This document shows positions 28,419-37,319 of a stretch of 64,000 nucleotides of DNA, in pieces (the first letter of the stretch is position 1; every line of letters begins with the position of its first letter). The stretch is from Nocardioides speluncae (GTDB lineage: Bacteria; Actinomycetota; Actinomycetes; Propionibacteriales; Nocardioidaceae). Both the position numbers and the translations under genes were made by a program. The notes beneath the pieces are model-generated. The model had not been told where the DNA came from, searched no databases, and saw only the letters and a list, made by a program, of their open reading frames with translations. The stretch lies in NCBI RefSeq assembly GCF_003121585.1, contig NZ_QEOO01000016.1, forward strand, positions 496,001 through 560,000. Reading direction: 5' to 3'.

Positions 28419-29246
28419 ATGCAGCAGGGATCACACGACAGCCCGGCAGAGCGTGACGACCAAGCGCCTGACGGGACGTCGTCGAAAGCCGCCGTACTCG
28501 CCGCGCGAGCGTCCCGCCTGAACCTGTGGCGCTACGGTACGCCGGCCATGCTGATCCTCAGCGGCGCCCTCTTCGCGATCAGCGCCGAGGCCAGCGACGG
28601 CACCGACCTGCGGCCCGGCCGCAACATCAATCTCGCCGAGCTGGTCGGCGAGGAGCGACGGATCGAGCGCGACCTGCGCGGCCAGCTGGTCGACCTCGAG
28701 GATGAGGTCAGCGACCTGAGCGAGCAGACCGCCAACCGGACCGGCGACGAGCGGCTGAAGAAGATCCAGAAGCAGATCGAGAAGCTGAACGACCCGGCGG
28801 GCCGGACGCCCAAGCAGGGGGCCGGGCTGACCATCGAGCTGTCCGACGCTCCTAGCGAACTCATCGAGAACGCCGATGACGTCAACCTGCTGCTGGTCCA
28901 CCAGCAGGACATCCAGGCGGTCGTGAACGCGCTCTGGCGGGGCGGCGCCGAGGCCGTCACCGTGCAGGGCCAGCGGATCGTCACCACCACCGGCATCAAG
29001 TGCGAGGGCAACGCGGTGCAGCTGCAGGGCGTGCCCTACTCCCAGCCCTACGTCATCAACGGGATCGGCGACATCGACGAGCTGAGGGCCGCCGTCGACA
29101 ACGACGAGTACCTCAGCTTCTACCGCAACCAGGCCGTCAACCCCGAGATCAAGATCGGCTGGGACATGGTCGAGCAGACCTCGCTCTACGCACCGGCGTA
29201 CGACGGCCTGCGGACGTTCAACTACGCCCGCCCGAAGACCGACTAG
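28419..29246 (+). CDS. DUF881 family protein
   Basis: 275 aa from the ATG at 28419; upstream in-frame codons overlap crgA on the other strand. One N-terminal membrane segment (GTPAMLILSGALFAISA) is followed by a coiled coil (about residues 75-125, ERRIERDLRGQLVDLEDEV) and the DUF881 core: GAGLTIELSDAP, DVNLLLVHQQDIQAVVNALW, AEAVTVQGQRI and a C-terminal FYRNQAVNPEIKIGWD. The family is membrane-anchored and found beside crgA or division genes in actinobacteria and firmicutes (YlxW/YlxX group). It is divergent from crgA with 75 bp between them, and convergent with pknB. Confidence 0.85.
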   Translation: MQQGSHDSPAERDDQAPDGTSSKAAVLAARASRLNLWRYGTPAMLILSGALFAISAEASDGTDLRPGRNINLAELVGEERRIERDLRGQLVDLEDEVSDLSEQTANRTGDERLKKIQKQIEKLNDPAGRTPKQGAGLTIELSDAPSELIENADDVNLLLVHQQDIQAVVNALWRGGAEAVTVQGQRIVTTTGIKCEGNAVQLQGVPYSQPYVINGIGDIDELRAAVDNDEYLSFYRNQAVNPEIKIGWDMVEQTSLYAPAYDGLRTFNYARPKTD

Positions 29247-29264
29247 CTCCAGCAGCGCTCCCGG

Positions 29265-31079
29265 TCACTCCACCCGGCCGAACGGTTCCCTCCGGAAGTT
29301 GTTGAACGGGTCGTCGGTCGGTGGGAAGTCGTCGGTCGGCGTCTCGGTCGGAGTTTCCGTGGGTGTCTCCGTTGGCGTCTCGGTGGGCTCGTCCTCCTTG
29401 TCCGATACGAAGATGATGACGGTGTCGCCCTCGTCGGCGATCTCGCCGCCCTCGGGTGTCTGACGGACCACCGTGCCCTTCGGCTCGTCGGAGTCGGTGA
29501 GAAGCTCGACCTGGACCTCGAAGTTTGCGTCGCGGATCATCTGTTCCGCCGTCTCCTGGTTGAGTCCCTGCACGTCGGGCACCTTCTCCTTGCCATCCGA
29601 GACGGAAACGGTGATCTCGGTGCCCTCCGGAACCGATGCGCCGACCTCTCGGCTCAGCGCGACGACGGTGCCCTTCTCCATGTCGGACTCGACTTCCTCG
29701 AACTCGGGTTCCAACTTGGCCTCCTCGAGCTCGTCGCGGGCCGCCTCCTTCTTGTCGCCGATCACGTCGGGGACCGTGGTCTTGCGCTTGCCGGTGGAGA
29801 CGGTGATGGTCACCGTGGTTCCCGGCTCCTCGTAGAGGTCGCCGTTCGGCTCCTGGCTGATGACCCTGCCGTCGGGCACGCTGTCGCTGTTGGCCACCTT
29901 GGTGTCGACCTTGAAGTTCGCGTCACGGAGCTCGTTCTCCGCGACCTCCTGCTCCTTGCCGACCACGTTGGGGACCTGGACCTCCTTCGGGGTCTCCTCG
30001 AAGAGCTTGGGCAGCGCGAACGCCGCCGCGACCAGGGCGGCGACGAGCAGCACGGCAAGCGCGATGATCAGCGGCGTCCGGTTGCGCGGCTCCTCCTCCT
30101 CGGGCGGCGGGTACGGAAGCGGGTCGGGCATCGACAGGTGGCCGGTGGGGCTGCCGTTGCCGTTGCCCGCCGTCGCCGGGAGGTACGTCGTCTCCGGCAC
30201 CATCACGGCCGGAGCCTGGACCGGCCGGCCGGCGAGGTAGCGCTCGATGTCGGTGCGCATCGCGGCAGCGCTCTGGTAGCGGTCCTCGACCCGCTTGGCC
30301 AGCGCCTTCATCACGATCGCGTCCAGCTCGGGTGGCAGGTCCGCGTCGTGCGCCGACGGCGGCAGCGCGGGCTCGCGGACGTGCTGGTAGGCAACCGCCA
30401 CCGGGGAGTCGCCGACGAACGGCGGCCGGCCGGTCAGCAGCTCGTAGAGCAGGCAGCCGGTGGAGTACACGTCGGAGCGTGAGTCCACGGTCTCGCCGCG
30501 GGCCTGCTCGGGCGAGAGGTACTGGGCGGTGCCAACCACGGCCGCGGTCTGGGTCATCGTCGACGAGGCGTCGGAGACCGCGCGGGCGATGCCGAAGTCC
30601 ATCACCTTCACGTCACCGGCCGGCGTCAGCATCACGTTGCCGGGCTTGATGTCGCGGTGGATGATGCCGGCCCGGTGGCTGTAGTCGAGCGCGGAGAGGA
30701 CGCCGCTGGTGATCTCCAGGGCCCGCTCGGGCAGGATCTTTCGGCCCTCACGGATGATGTCGCGCAGCGTCCGGCCGGCGACGTACTCCATCACGATGTA
30801 GGGCTGGGCGACGTCGGTGCCGTCGGTCGACATCTCCTCGCCGGTGTCGTAGACGGCGACGATGGACGGGTGGTTCAGCGAGGCCGACGACTGGGCCTCG
30901 CGCCGGAACCGGGCCTGGAAGGTGGCGTCGGCGGCGAGGTCGGTGCGGAGGCGCTTGACCGCGACCACCCGGCCCAGCCGGGTGTCGGTGCCCTTGCGGA
31001 CCTCGGCCATGCCGCCACGCCCGAGCACCTCACCGAGCTCGTACCGCCCGCCGACCAGGGTCGACTCTCCGTTGCTCAT
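29265..31079 (-). CDS. pknB: PASTA-domain serine/threonine kinase PknB
   Basis: 604 aa from the ATG at 31079; a longer frame to 31208 would run into the repeat element. Kinase domain: glycine loop GRGGMAEV from Gly20, Lys42, HRDIKPGN with Asp143, DFG 161-163 and a Thr-rich activation loop (ASSTMTQTAAVVGT). A membrane helix lies at about 336-357. Three extracellular PASTA domains follow (about 367-432, 434-499 and 501-566). The end has four PTET repeats and ENDS with a short acidic-aromatic tail. PknB senses muropeptides or lipid II and phosphorylates division and wall proteins, and the PP2C here is its counterpart. PknA and the usual trpG neighbour are absent. Confidence 0.94.
   Translation of the reverse strand: MSNGESTLVGGRYELGEVLGRGGMAEVRKGTDTRLGRVVAVKRLRTDLAADATFQARFRREAQSSASLNHPSIVAVYDTGEEMSTDGTDVAQPYIVMEYVAGRTLRDIIREGRKILPERALEITSGVLSALDYSHRAGIIHRDIKPGNVMLTPAGDVKVMDFGIARAVSDASSTMTQTAAVVGTAQYLSPEQARGETVDSRSDVYSTGCLLYELLTGRPPFVGDSPVAVAYQHVREPALPPSAHDADLPPELDAIVMKALAKRVEDRYQSAAAMRTDIERYLAGRPVQAPAVMVPETTYLPATAGNGNGSPTGHLSMPDPLPYPPPEEEEPRNRTPLIIALAVLLVAALVAAAFALPKLFEETPKEVQVPNVVGKEQEVAENELRDANFKVDTKVANSDSVPDGRVISQEPNGDLYEEPGTTVTITVSTGKRKTTVPDVIGDKKEAARDELEEAKLEPEFEEVESDMEKGTVVALSREVGASVPEGTEITVSVSDGKEKVPDVQGLNQETAEQMIRDANFEVQVELLTDSDEPKGTVVRQTPEGGEIADEGDTVIIFVSDKEDEPTETPTETPTETPTETPTDDFPPTDDPFNNFRREPFGRVE
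29328..29390 (-). repeat. tandem PTET-coding repeat at the end of pknB
   Basis: Four tandem copies of a 12-bp unit encode P-T-E-T, located after the last PASTA domain. The copies differ at third codon positions (gtctcggtcgg, gtttccgtggg, gtctccgttgg), so selection has kept the peptide repeat rather than the DNA. Confidence 0.7.
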
Positions 31080-31133
31080 CGATCTCTGCCTTCTTCTGCT
31101 TCTCGGGGGGCACACGTGTGGTGGGTAAGAGAT

Positions 31134-31282
31134 CGCACGGATAGGTGGCGTCTGCTGCGCGCCGCGCTGCCTGCACGCTGGCTGCGTTGCCGTCGATCGA
31201 CGGGCCACCGGCCCGCCTCACTCCGGCGCCTTGCCAGCGCACGCACATCGCGACGCTCGTGACGACGCCACCTACCCGTGCG
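31134..31282. repeat. palindromic element, copy A (pbpA-pknB spacer)
   Basis: Outer arms 31134-31152 (CGCACGGATAGGTGGCGTC) and 31264-31282 are inverted repeats with one mismatch. Inside is a 60-bp core (31178-31237) with CGCTGGC/GCCAGCG ends. The core matches copy B at 32808-32867 in inverted orientation: 23 of 24 bases at one end and 17 of 17 at the other. It fills the 217-bp gap between pbpA and pknB. Confidence 0.75.
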
Positions 31283-31296
31283 AGCTCTAAGGTTCA

Positions 31297-32757
31297 TCAC
31301 TCGATCACCGCTTCGATGATCGACTTGGCTATCGGGCCGCCCAGCCGGCCGCCGGCGATCTCGTCCCGCCCGACCCCGGCTGCGTCCTGGATCATCACGG
31401 CGACCGCGACGTCGTGGTCGGGGGCGAACGCCACGAACCAGGCGTAAGGGTTCCGCTCGGCCGCGCTCTGCGCGGTTCCGGTCTTGCCGGCGACCTCGAC
31501 GCCATCGATCTGGGCCGGCTCACCGGTGCCGTCGTCGACGGTCGCGACCATCATCTTGGTCAGCTCCTCCGCGGTCGACGGGCTGACCGCCTCGGAGAAG
31601 TCCTCGGGCTCGGTCTTGGGGAGCGCCTCCAGATCGGGGGTCAGCTCGTTGTCGACCAGGTAGGGCTTCATCACCACGCCGTCGTTGGCGATCGCCGCCA
31701 CCACCATCGCCATCTGCAGCGGTGTGGCTGCCACCTCGGACTGGCCGATGCCCGACATCGCGGTCTGGGGCGGATCGAGGTTGGCCGGGTAAGCGCTCTC
31801 GACCTGGCCGGGCAGGTCGTCGAGGTACTCCTGGTTGAAGCCGAACGCCTCGGCCTGCTCCCGCATCTTCTCGGGGCCGAGGTCGTTGGCGAGGGAGAGA
31901 AACGAGACGTTGCAGGACTGCTGCATCGCGGAGGACATCGTGATCCGCTCGCCACCACAGTCACCGCCGTCGTGGTTGCCGATGGTGTCGTCGGTCTGCG
32001 GCAGGTCGAACTCGAAGCCCCCAGGGACCAGGTCCTCCGCGCTGTCGTAGTCGCCGCTCTCCAGCGCCGCGGCGGCGGTCACAAGCTTGAACGTCGAGCC
32101 GGGTGGGAGGCGGGTCTCGATCGCCCGGTTGTCCAGCGGCTTGTTGTCGTCCTTCTGCAACCGCCGGTCCTGCTTGTTGACCTCGTCCAGGTCGTGGGAG
32201 GCCAGCTTGTTGGGGTCGTACGACGGGATCGAAGCCATCGCCAGGATCTTGCCGGTGCTCGGCTCCAGTGCGACCGCAGAGGCGCGAGTGCCGGCGGGGA
32301 GGTCCTCGTTGAGCCCGTCCCACGCGGCGTCCTGAGCGCGCGGGTCGATGGTCAGCTGGACGCTGCCGCCCTTCGGCGACTTGCTGCTGATCATGTCCAG
32401 GAAGCTGGTCAGGAACAGCGAGTCGTCGTCGCCGGAGAGGAAGTCGTTCTGGGTCTTCTCCAGAGCGGTCTGACCGAAGAAGTTGAAGACGCCGGTGAGG
32501 TGAGCGTACTTGAATGGCGTGGAATAGACCCGCTGGTACAGGTAGCGGTCGTCGGATGGCTTGGACTCGGCGATGGTGTTCTTGCCGACCAGGATCGCGC
32601 CCCGCTCGCGGGAGAAGCGGGCCTCGACGATCCGCCTGTTGTTGGGGTCGTCGGCCAGCTCGCCGGACTGCAGGTACATCACGTACGTCGAGTTCGCCAG
32701 CAGCGCCAGGAACAGCAGCATGCAGAAGATGGACATGGTCCGGATCGGCTTGTTCAC
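31297..32757 (-). CDS. pbpA: penicillin-binding protein (class B transpeptidase, PbpA-like)
   Basis: 486 aa from the GTG at 32757, with GGAGAGGAGGA upstream. A longer frame to 32814 would start inside a repeat and is rejected. One N-terminal membrane helix (SIFCMLLFLALLANSTYVMY) precedes the dimerisation region and the transpeptidase domain with SxxK as STFK (221-224), SCN (281-283) and KTGTAQ (425-430). It cross-links peptidoglycan, working with the RodA glycosyltransferase encoded just upstream. Class B PBPs here are usually substrates or partners of PknB signalling. The ribosome-binding site lies in the arm of a long palindrome (see 32758-32916). Confidence 0.93.
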   Translation of the reverse strand: MNKPIRTMSIFCMLLFLALLANSTYVMYLQSGELADDPNNRRIVEARFSRERGAILVGKNTIAESKPSDDRYLYQRVYSTPFKYAHLTGVFNFFGQTALEKTQNDFLSGDDDSLFLTSFLDMISSKSPKGGSVQLTIDPRAQDAAWDGLNEDLPAGTRASAVALEPSTGKILAMASIPSYDPNKLASHDLDEVNKQDRRLQKDDNKPLDNRAIETRLPPGSTFKLVTAAAALESGDYDSAEDLVPGGFEFDLPQTDDTIGNHDGGDCGGERITMSSAMQQSCNVSFLSLANDLGPEKMREQAEAFGFNQEYLDDLPGQVESAYPANLDPPQTAMSGIGQSEVAATPLQMAMVVAAIANDGVVMKPYLVDNELTPDLEALPKTEPEDFSEAVSPSTAEELTKMMVATVDDGTGEPAQIDGVEVAGKTGTAQSAAERNPYAWFVAFAPDHDVAVAVMIQDAAGVGRDEIAGGRLGGPIAKSIIEAVIE

Positions 32758-32916
32758 GATCGGGTCCTCCTCTCCCTGGCCGTAGCGAGCGGTGTCCTCC
32801 GGGATGCCTGGCAAGGCGCCGGAGGGAGGCGATGTGGTTCATCGGCGACTGACGGCAACGCAGCCAGGCGCCCGGAGGACACCGCGTAGTAGGCCGCGGG
32901 AGAGGAGGACCCGATC
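32758..32916. repeat. long nested palindrome, copy B (rodA-pbpA junction)
   Basis: Outer 19-bp arms GATCGGGTCCTCCTCTCCC (32758-32776) and its exact complement (32898-32916); middle 15-bp arms GCGGTGTCCTCCGGG (32789-32803) and 32871-32885; inner GCCTGGC/GCCAGGC (32806-32812, 32863-32869). In total 41 perfectly matched pairs in 159 bp. The core 32808-32867 is the second copy of the element at 31178-31237. Read on the minus strand, the left outer arm is the Shine-Dalgarno of pbpA, and the right arm overlaps the rodA stop codon by two bases. Confidence 0.85.
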
Positions 32917-34318
32917 ATGACTTCTCCAGCTTCACGACCTGGGTGACCTCGGCCGCGTTGTCGGGCAGCTCGGGGTCTCCGGAGAAGTCAGGGACCGGCC
33001 GCCGGGCCTGGTCGGAGATGCGCAGCAGCAACGCGATGATCACCCAGTTCGCGACGAGGGAGGAACCGCCGTACGACAGGAACGGCGTGGTGAGGCCGGT
33101 CAGCGGGATCAGCTTGGTGACGCCGCCGATGACCACGAAGACCTGGAGCGCGAAGACGCAGGCCAGACCGGTGGCGACGAGCTTGCCGAAGCCGTCGCGG
33201 CACACCAGTGCGGTGCGCAGGCCACGCTCGACGATCAGGCCGTAGCAGACGATCACCGCCATCGCGCCGGTCAGTCCGAGCTCCTCGCCGATCACCGCGA
33301 AGATGAAGTCGGACTCGGCGTAGGAGATCCGCCACGGTTCGCCGTTGCCGAAGCCGCGCCCGATCAGGCCGCCCCAGCCCATGCCGAACATCGACTCCAC
33401 GATCTGCCGGCCGCGGTCGTCGGTGCCCTCGCCGTAGTGGGACATCGGGTCCAGCCAGATGCTGAACCGCTGCCGGACGTGGCCGAACAGTGTGTAGCCG
33501 AGGAAGGCGCCGGCGAGGAACAGCGAGCCACCGACCACCAGCCAGCCCGGCCGTTCGGTCGCGACGTACAGCAGCACCAGGAAGAGGCCGAAGAACAGCA
33601 GCGAGGAGCCGAGGTCCTTCTGGAAGACCAGGACCCCGAGGCTGACCAGCCACATCGCCAGGATCGGGCCGAGGTCGCGGCCGCGCGGGAGGTCGAGGAA
33701 GAGCAGCCGGCGGCCGGCGAGCGCGAGGGCGTCGCGGTGGAGAACCAGGTAGCCGGCGAAGGCGAGCACCAGCAGCACCTTGGCCACCTCACCCGGCTGG
33801 AAGCCGAGCGGGCCGATCCGGATCCAGATCCGGGCGCCGTTGATGTCCTGGCCGAGCACCGGGAGCATCGGGAGCAGCAGCAGCACGATCGCGACGAAGC
33901 CGGACGTGTAGGTGAACCGCTGCAGCACCCGGTGGTCGCGGAGCACGAGCAGGGTTCCGGCGAACAGCAGGACGCCGATCGTCATCCACATCAGCTGCTG
34001 CGCGGCGAAGTCCTTGTCGCGCGCCAGGTCGAGGCGGTGGATGACGGCCAGGCCGAGTCCGTTGAGCGCCGACACCACGGGCAGCAGCACCGGGTCCGCG
34101 TACGGCGCGGTGATGCGGACGATGATGTGGGTGCCCAGGATCAGCGCGGCCAGCCAGCCGCCGTACCCGATGATGTCCGGCGGCACCTTCTCCTGCACCC
34201 CGAACCCGACCGCGGCGTACCCCCCGATGCCGACGAACAGGCTCAGGATGAGCAGGAAGAGCTCCGCGCCCCGGCGCCGCCGGTGCACGAAACCCATCAG
34301 GCTTCCGTTCTGACTCAT
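32915..34318 (-). CDS. rodA: FtsW/RodA/SpoVE family peptidoglycan glycosyltransferase
   Basis: 467 aa with about ten to twelve membrane segments. Family marks: RRGAELFLLILSLFVGIGGY at the start, HRLDLARDKDFAAQQLMWM, GARIWIRIGPLGFQPGEVAK (the extracellular loop with the catalytic aspartate region nearby), FQKDLGSSLLFFGLF, FIFAVIGEELGLTGAM, and the end LTTPFLSYGGSSLVANWVII. RodA polymerises lipid II glycan and pairs with class B PBPs, here the adjacent pbpA. The ATG start overlaps the PP2C stop (ATGA). The acidic tail (PDFSGDPELPDNAAEV) is probably cytoplasmic. Confidence 0.94.
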   Translation of the reverse strand: MSQNGSLMGFVHRRRRGAELFLLILSLFVGIGGYAAVGFGVQEKVPPDIIGYGGWLAALILGTHIIVRITAPYADPVLLPVVSALNGLGLAVIHRLDLARDKDFAAQQLMWMTIGVLLFAGTLLVLRDHRVLQRFTYTSGFVAIVLLLLPMLPVLGQDINGARIWIRIGPLGFQPGEVAKVLLVLAFAGYLVLHRDALALAGRRLLFLDLPRGRDLGPILAMWLVSLGVLVFQKDLGSSLLFFGLFLVLLYVATERPGWLVVGGSLFLAGAFLGYTLFGHVRQRFSIWLDPMSHYGEGTDDRGRQIVESMFGMGWGGLIGRGFGNGEPWRISYAESDFIFAVIGEELGLTGAMAVIVCYGLIVERGLRTALVCRDGFGKLVATGLACVFALQVFVVIGGVTKLIPLTGLTTPFLSYGGSSLVANWVIIALLLRISDQARRPVPDFSGDPELPDNAAEVTQVVKLEKS

Positions 34319-35841
34319 GGGGTGAAGGCGACCGGTGCGCTTGTGGTCGGGCTCTCGTCCGGCTGGGTGTCGTCAGGGGTCTCGGTGGGGCTCTCGGTCG
34401 GGTCGGTGTTCCCGGTGTCGCCCGGGGACTCCTCGTCGTCCTGGCTGTCGCTCTCGTCAGCGGGCGGCGCCTCCTGGCGCTCGGCCAGGCCGTCGACGAT
34501 CCGGCGGGCGTGGTCGAGATCGTCGGCGTCGATGCCTTCCTTGACCGTTCCGGCGTCGTGCTCCGACAGCAGGTCGAGCTGAACCTTGCTGGTCTCGTAC
34601 GCCGAGGCCAGGTCGACGCCAGGCAGGCCGGCGTCCACCCCGCGGTAGATCACCACGACGCCGTCGCGGTCCTTCACGAAGTACTGGCGCTGGGTCCAGG
34701 AGTACGCCGCCGCGCTGGCCACCCACAGCACGCCGAGCACGATCCCGATCGCCAGCAGCTTGCGCAGCCAGCCGAACGGCTTCGGCGGCTGCGGCGCGTA
34801 GCGGGCCTGCTCGGGGTCGATCGGGTCCTTCGGGATCGCGAAGCCGACGCCGTCGGGGATGTTCGCGCGGACCGGCTCCATCTCACCGGTGTCACCGGAG
34901 CGGTGACCGCGGAACAGGCTGCCGATGCCACCGCCGCTGCGTCGTGGCAGCTCGGCCGCGGCGCCGACCAGCAGCGGCATGGCGTCGCCGTTCGACGAGC
35001 CTTCGGCCACGTCTGCCACCACGCAGGTGACGTTGTCGGAGCTGCCGGCCTCCAGGCTGGCCCGGACCAGCTCGACCACCGCATAGTCCGGCGTACCGGT
35101 GGACAGGATGTCGGCCAGCCGGGCGTCGTCGAGTACGCCGCACGCGCCATCGCTGCACAGGAACAGCCGGTCGCCGGGCGCCAGCTCGATCGTGAACAGG
35201 TCCGGCTCGGTCTCGTGGATGCCGTCGACCGCCTTCAGGATCAGGTTGCGGTGCGGGTGGGTCCGCGACTCCTCCTCGGTGATCCGGCCCTCATCGATCA
35301 GGCTCTGCACGAAGGTGTGGTCGCGGGTCAGCTGGGTGATGGTGCCGCTGCGGTAGAGGTAGGCCCGGCTGTCGCCGACGTGGCCGATACCGACCTGCTG
35401 GCCGTCGAAGAGCGCGACGGTGACGGTGGTGCTGGTGCCGTTGAGCGCGGGGTCCTCGTCGACCAGCTCGGAGATCCGGTCGTGGGCCCGGTGGATCGCG
35501 CCGGCCACCTGGCCGAGCAGATCGCCGGCCGGCGGCTCGTCGAGCCGGCGCAGCTGCTGAACGGCGGTACTGGAGGCGATGTCGCCGCGGGCGGCGCCGC
35601 CGACGCCGTCGCAGACCGTGAGCAGCCACGGCCCGGCGTACCCGGAGTCCTGGTTGTCCTTCCGGACCCGGCCAACGTCGCTGAGCGCGGCGAACTGCAG
35701 ATGCAGGGCCTGCCCGCCGGTGACCGGCCGGGTGTCGCCCGGCCCGGCGATCGGGACCGTGTCCGGACCGCCGTTGCCGTTGGTGGAGATGGGGCGGGTG
35801 GCGTCGGGGGCGACGGTCGGCTCCGGTTCGGAGGAAGTCAT
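34315..35841 (-). CDS. pstP: PP2C-type serine/threonine phosphatase (PstP)
   Basis: 508 aa. A Thr/Pro/Gly-rich N-terminal extension of ~48 residues precedes the PP2C catalytic domain with RKDNQD, VCDGVGGAARGD, VGDSRAYLYR, FLCSDGACGVL and SSDNVTCVVAD, giving the metal-binding aspartates. A membrane helix (LLAIGIVLGVLWVASAAAYS) lies at about 367-387. An extracellular domain and a long acidic Ser/Thr/Pro tail follow. It dephosphorylates PknB and its substrates. The N-terminal extension is not seen in the mycobacterial enzyme. It overlaps rodA by four bases. Confidence 0.93.
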   Translation of the reverse strand: MTSSEPEPTVAPDATRPISTNGNGGPDTVPIAGPGDTRPVTGGQALHLQFAALSDVGRVRKDNQDSGYAGPWLLTVCDGVGGAARGDIASSTAVQQLRRLDEPPAGDLLGQVAGAIHRAHDRISELVDEDPALNGTSTTVTVALFDGQQVGIGHVGDSRAYLYRSGTITQLTRDHTFVQSLIDEGRITEEESRTHPHRNLILKAVDGIHETEPDLFTIELAPGDRLFLCSDGACGVLDDARLADILSTGTPDYAVVELVRASLEAGSSDNVTCVVADVAEGSSNGDAMPLLVGAAAELPRRSGGGIGSLFRGHRSGDTGEMEPVRANIPDGVGFAIPKDPIDPEQARYAPQPPKPFGWLRKLLAIGIVLGVLWVASAAAYSWTQRQYFVKDRDGVVVIYRGVDAGLPGVDLASAYETSKVQLDLLSEHDAGTVKEGIDADDLDHARRIVDGLAERQEAPPADESDSQDDEESPGDTGNTDPTESPTETPDDTQPDESPTTSAPVAFTP

Positions 35842-35854
35842 CGTGAGGCGGCCT

Positions 35855-36328
35855 TTACTTCTTCAGCTCGAGGATCGTCTTGCCGATGCGCACCTGAGTG
35901 CCGAGCGTGATCGTTGTTGGCTGGGTGATGCGGACGGCACCGACGTACGTGCCGTTGGTCGATCCGAGATCTTCCACGAACCACTGCTCCCCCGAAGCAG
36001 CGATCCGGGCATGCCGGGTGGACACATAGTCGTCATCGAGCCTGATGGCCGCGTCGGAGCCGCGGCCGATCAGCAGCGGCGCGCGGTCCAGGTCCGCCCG
36101 CTCACCGGCGTTGCCGCCGTCGACGACCAGGACGTGGGTGGGCGCGCCGCGGCGGCGGCCCGCCTTGGCCCGCTGCCCCCTCGGCGCCCGGCGCTCGACG
36201 TGTCCGACGTCGGCCGGGACCCGGGCTCCGAACATGTCGGAGCGGATCACCGAGATCGCCGAGAGCACGAAGATCCACAGGATCGCGAGATAGGCGAAGC
36301 GGATCAAGAAGAGCGTGATCTCAGACAT
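35855..36328 (-). CDS. fhaB: FHA domain protein FhaB (FipA)
   Basis: 157 aa from the ATG at 36328 (a GTG two codons earlier is possible). An N-terminal membrane helix (TLFLIRFAYLAILWIFVLSAISV) and a basic linker (RRAPRGQRAKAGRRRGAP) precede an FHA domain: LLIGRGSDAAIRLDDDYVSTRHARI, then EDLGSTNGTYV and LGTQVRIGKTILEL. FHA domains bind phosphothreonine, and this protein is the actinobacterial FhaB that reads PknA/PknB phosphorylation at the membrane during division. It overlaps the fhaA stop by 8 bp. Confidence 0.92.
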   Translation of the reverse strand: MSEITLFLIRFAYLAILWIFVLSAISVIRSDMFGARVPADVGHVERRAPRGQRAKAGRRRGAPTHVLVVDGGNAGERADLDRAPLLIGRGSDAAIRLDDDYVSTRHARIAASGEQWFVEDLGSTNGTYVGAVRITQPTTITLGTQVRIGKTILELKK

Positions 36329-37052
36329 CCGCACTCTCTTCTTCCGTCACCAGCCGGACGGTCATCGTCGTGTTTCCGATCTTGACGGTCGAACCGTCGT
36401 GGAGGGGCGCCTGCTGCACCTTGGTCCCGTCGACCAGCATGCCGTTGGTGGATCCTAGGTCGCGCACCGCCAACATCAAGGGGTGGCCGTCCTCTGCCCT
36501 GCCGATCTGGACGCCAAACTCGATGTGCCGGCGGCTCACCCCGGGGTCGTTGATCCGCAGATCGGCGTCGGTCCCGCGGCCGACCACGAGGCCCGGCGGC
36601 TGCAGCGGGTGCTGGGTGCCGTTGACCTCGAGCAGCGCCTTGGCCCGCTGCACCTGGGTGTGGCTGGCGTCGCTGGTGACCTTCGCCTGCGCCCGGCTGC
36701 GGATCCGGAACCGGCCGGTGGTCAGGTCGTCGGCCTTCTCGAACTCGATGTGCACCGGGCCGGGGAAGACGTAGTTCTGGTCCTCGGCGTGGTCGCGCAG
36801 GGTCTCGGTGAGCTCGCGGGCCATCGCGGTGTCGTACGGCGCCAGCCGCTCGAGGTCGCCGTTGCTGAGCTCGACATGGAAGTCGTTGGGCACCAGTCGG
36901 CGGTCCCGGCTGAGGATCTGCGCGTTGTTGTCGAGCTCGCGCTGCAGCGCCGCCGAGATCTCGACGGGCTGGACGGCACTGCGGAACGCCTTCGCGAAGG
37001 TGCCGACGACCACTTGCTCGAGCTTGTTCTCGAACTTCTGGAACTTGCCCAC
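36321..37052 (-). CDS. fhaA: DUF3662 and FHA domain protein FhaA
   Basis: 243 aa from the GTG at 37052, which has GGAGG upstream; an earlier frame start at 37097 adds a basic stretch without a ribosome-binding site. The DUF3662 domain starts MGKFQKFENKLEQVVVGTFA and contains QPVEISAALQRELDNNAQ and RRLVPNDFHVELS. The C-terminal FHA domain has VVGRGTDADLRINDPGVSRRH and RDLGSTNGMLVDG. In mycobacteria FhaA interacts with the pseudokinase MviN and with PBPs at the pole and septum. It completes the fhaA-fhaB-pstP-rodA-pbpA-pknB operon and is its first gene. Confidence 0.93.
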   Translation of the reverse strand: MGKFQKFENKLEQVVVGTFAKAFRSAVQPVEISAALQRELDNNAQILSRDRRLVPNDFHVELSNGDLERLAPYDTAMARELTETLRDHAEDQNYVFPGPVHIEFEKADDLTTGRFRIRSRAQAKVTSDASHTQVQRAKALLEVNGTQHPLQPPGLVVGRGTDADLRINDPGVSRRHIEFGVQIGRAEDGHPLMLAVRDLGSTNGMLVDGTKVQQAPLHDGSTVKIGNTTMTVRLVTEEESADV

Positions 37053-37189
37053 GCCAACCGCCTCCTTCCGCTGTCCGTGCACGCGTCCGTGCACCATCAG
37101 ATGCCCGAGCGTGCCGCTCGGTTGCGACCGATCGTAACGGCCCCCACCCTGCCTGCTCCGAATGCTCTCCCCATGGACCTCCCGCCAGT

Positions 37190-37218
37190 TTGGGAACGCG
37201 GTTCACCGACTGTTAGCC
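37190..37218 (+). promoter_or_regulatory. candidate promoter of tRNA-Leu
   Basis: TTGGGA (37190-37195), 17-bp spacer, TTAGCC (37213-37218), then the tRNA at 37233. The -10 match is weak but the spacing is right. Confidence 0.3.
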
Positions 37219-37232
37219 TTGGCCCGCTTCAC

Positions 37233-37319
37233 GCGCGAGTGGCGGAATAGGCAGACGCGCACGGTTCAGGTCCGTGTGTCCGAAAGGACGTGGGGGTTCA
37301 ACTCCCCCCTCGCGCACCA
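37233..37319 (+). tRNA. tRNA-Leu (CAG)
   Basis: 87 nt including CCA. Acceptor GCGCGAG pairs with CTCGCGC, the anticodon loop TTCAGGT carries CAG, there is a long class II variable arm (TGTCCGAAAGGACG), and the T-loop is GGGTTCAACTCC. Everything downstream to the window edge is accessory in character, so this tRNA is the likely insertion point of the island. Confidence 0.97.
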
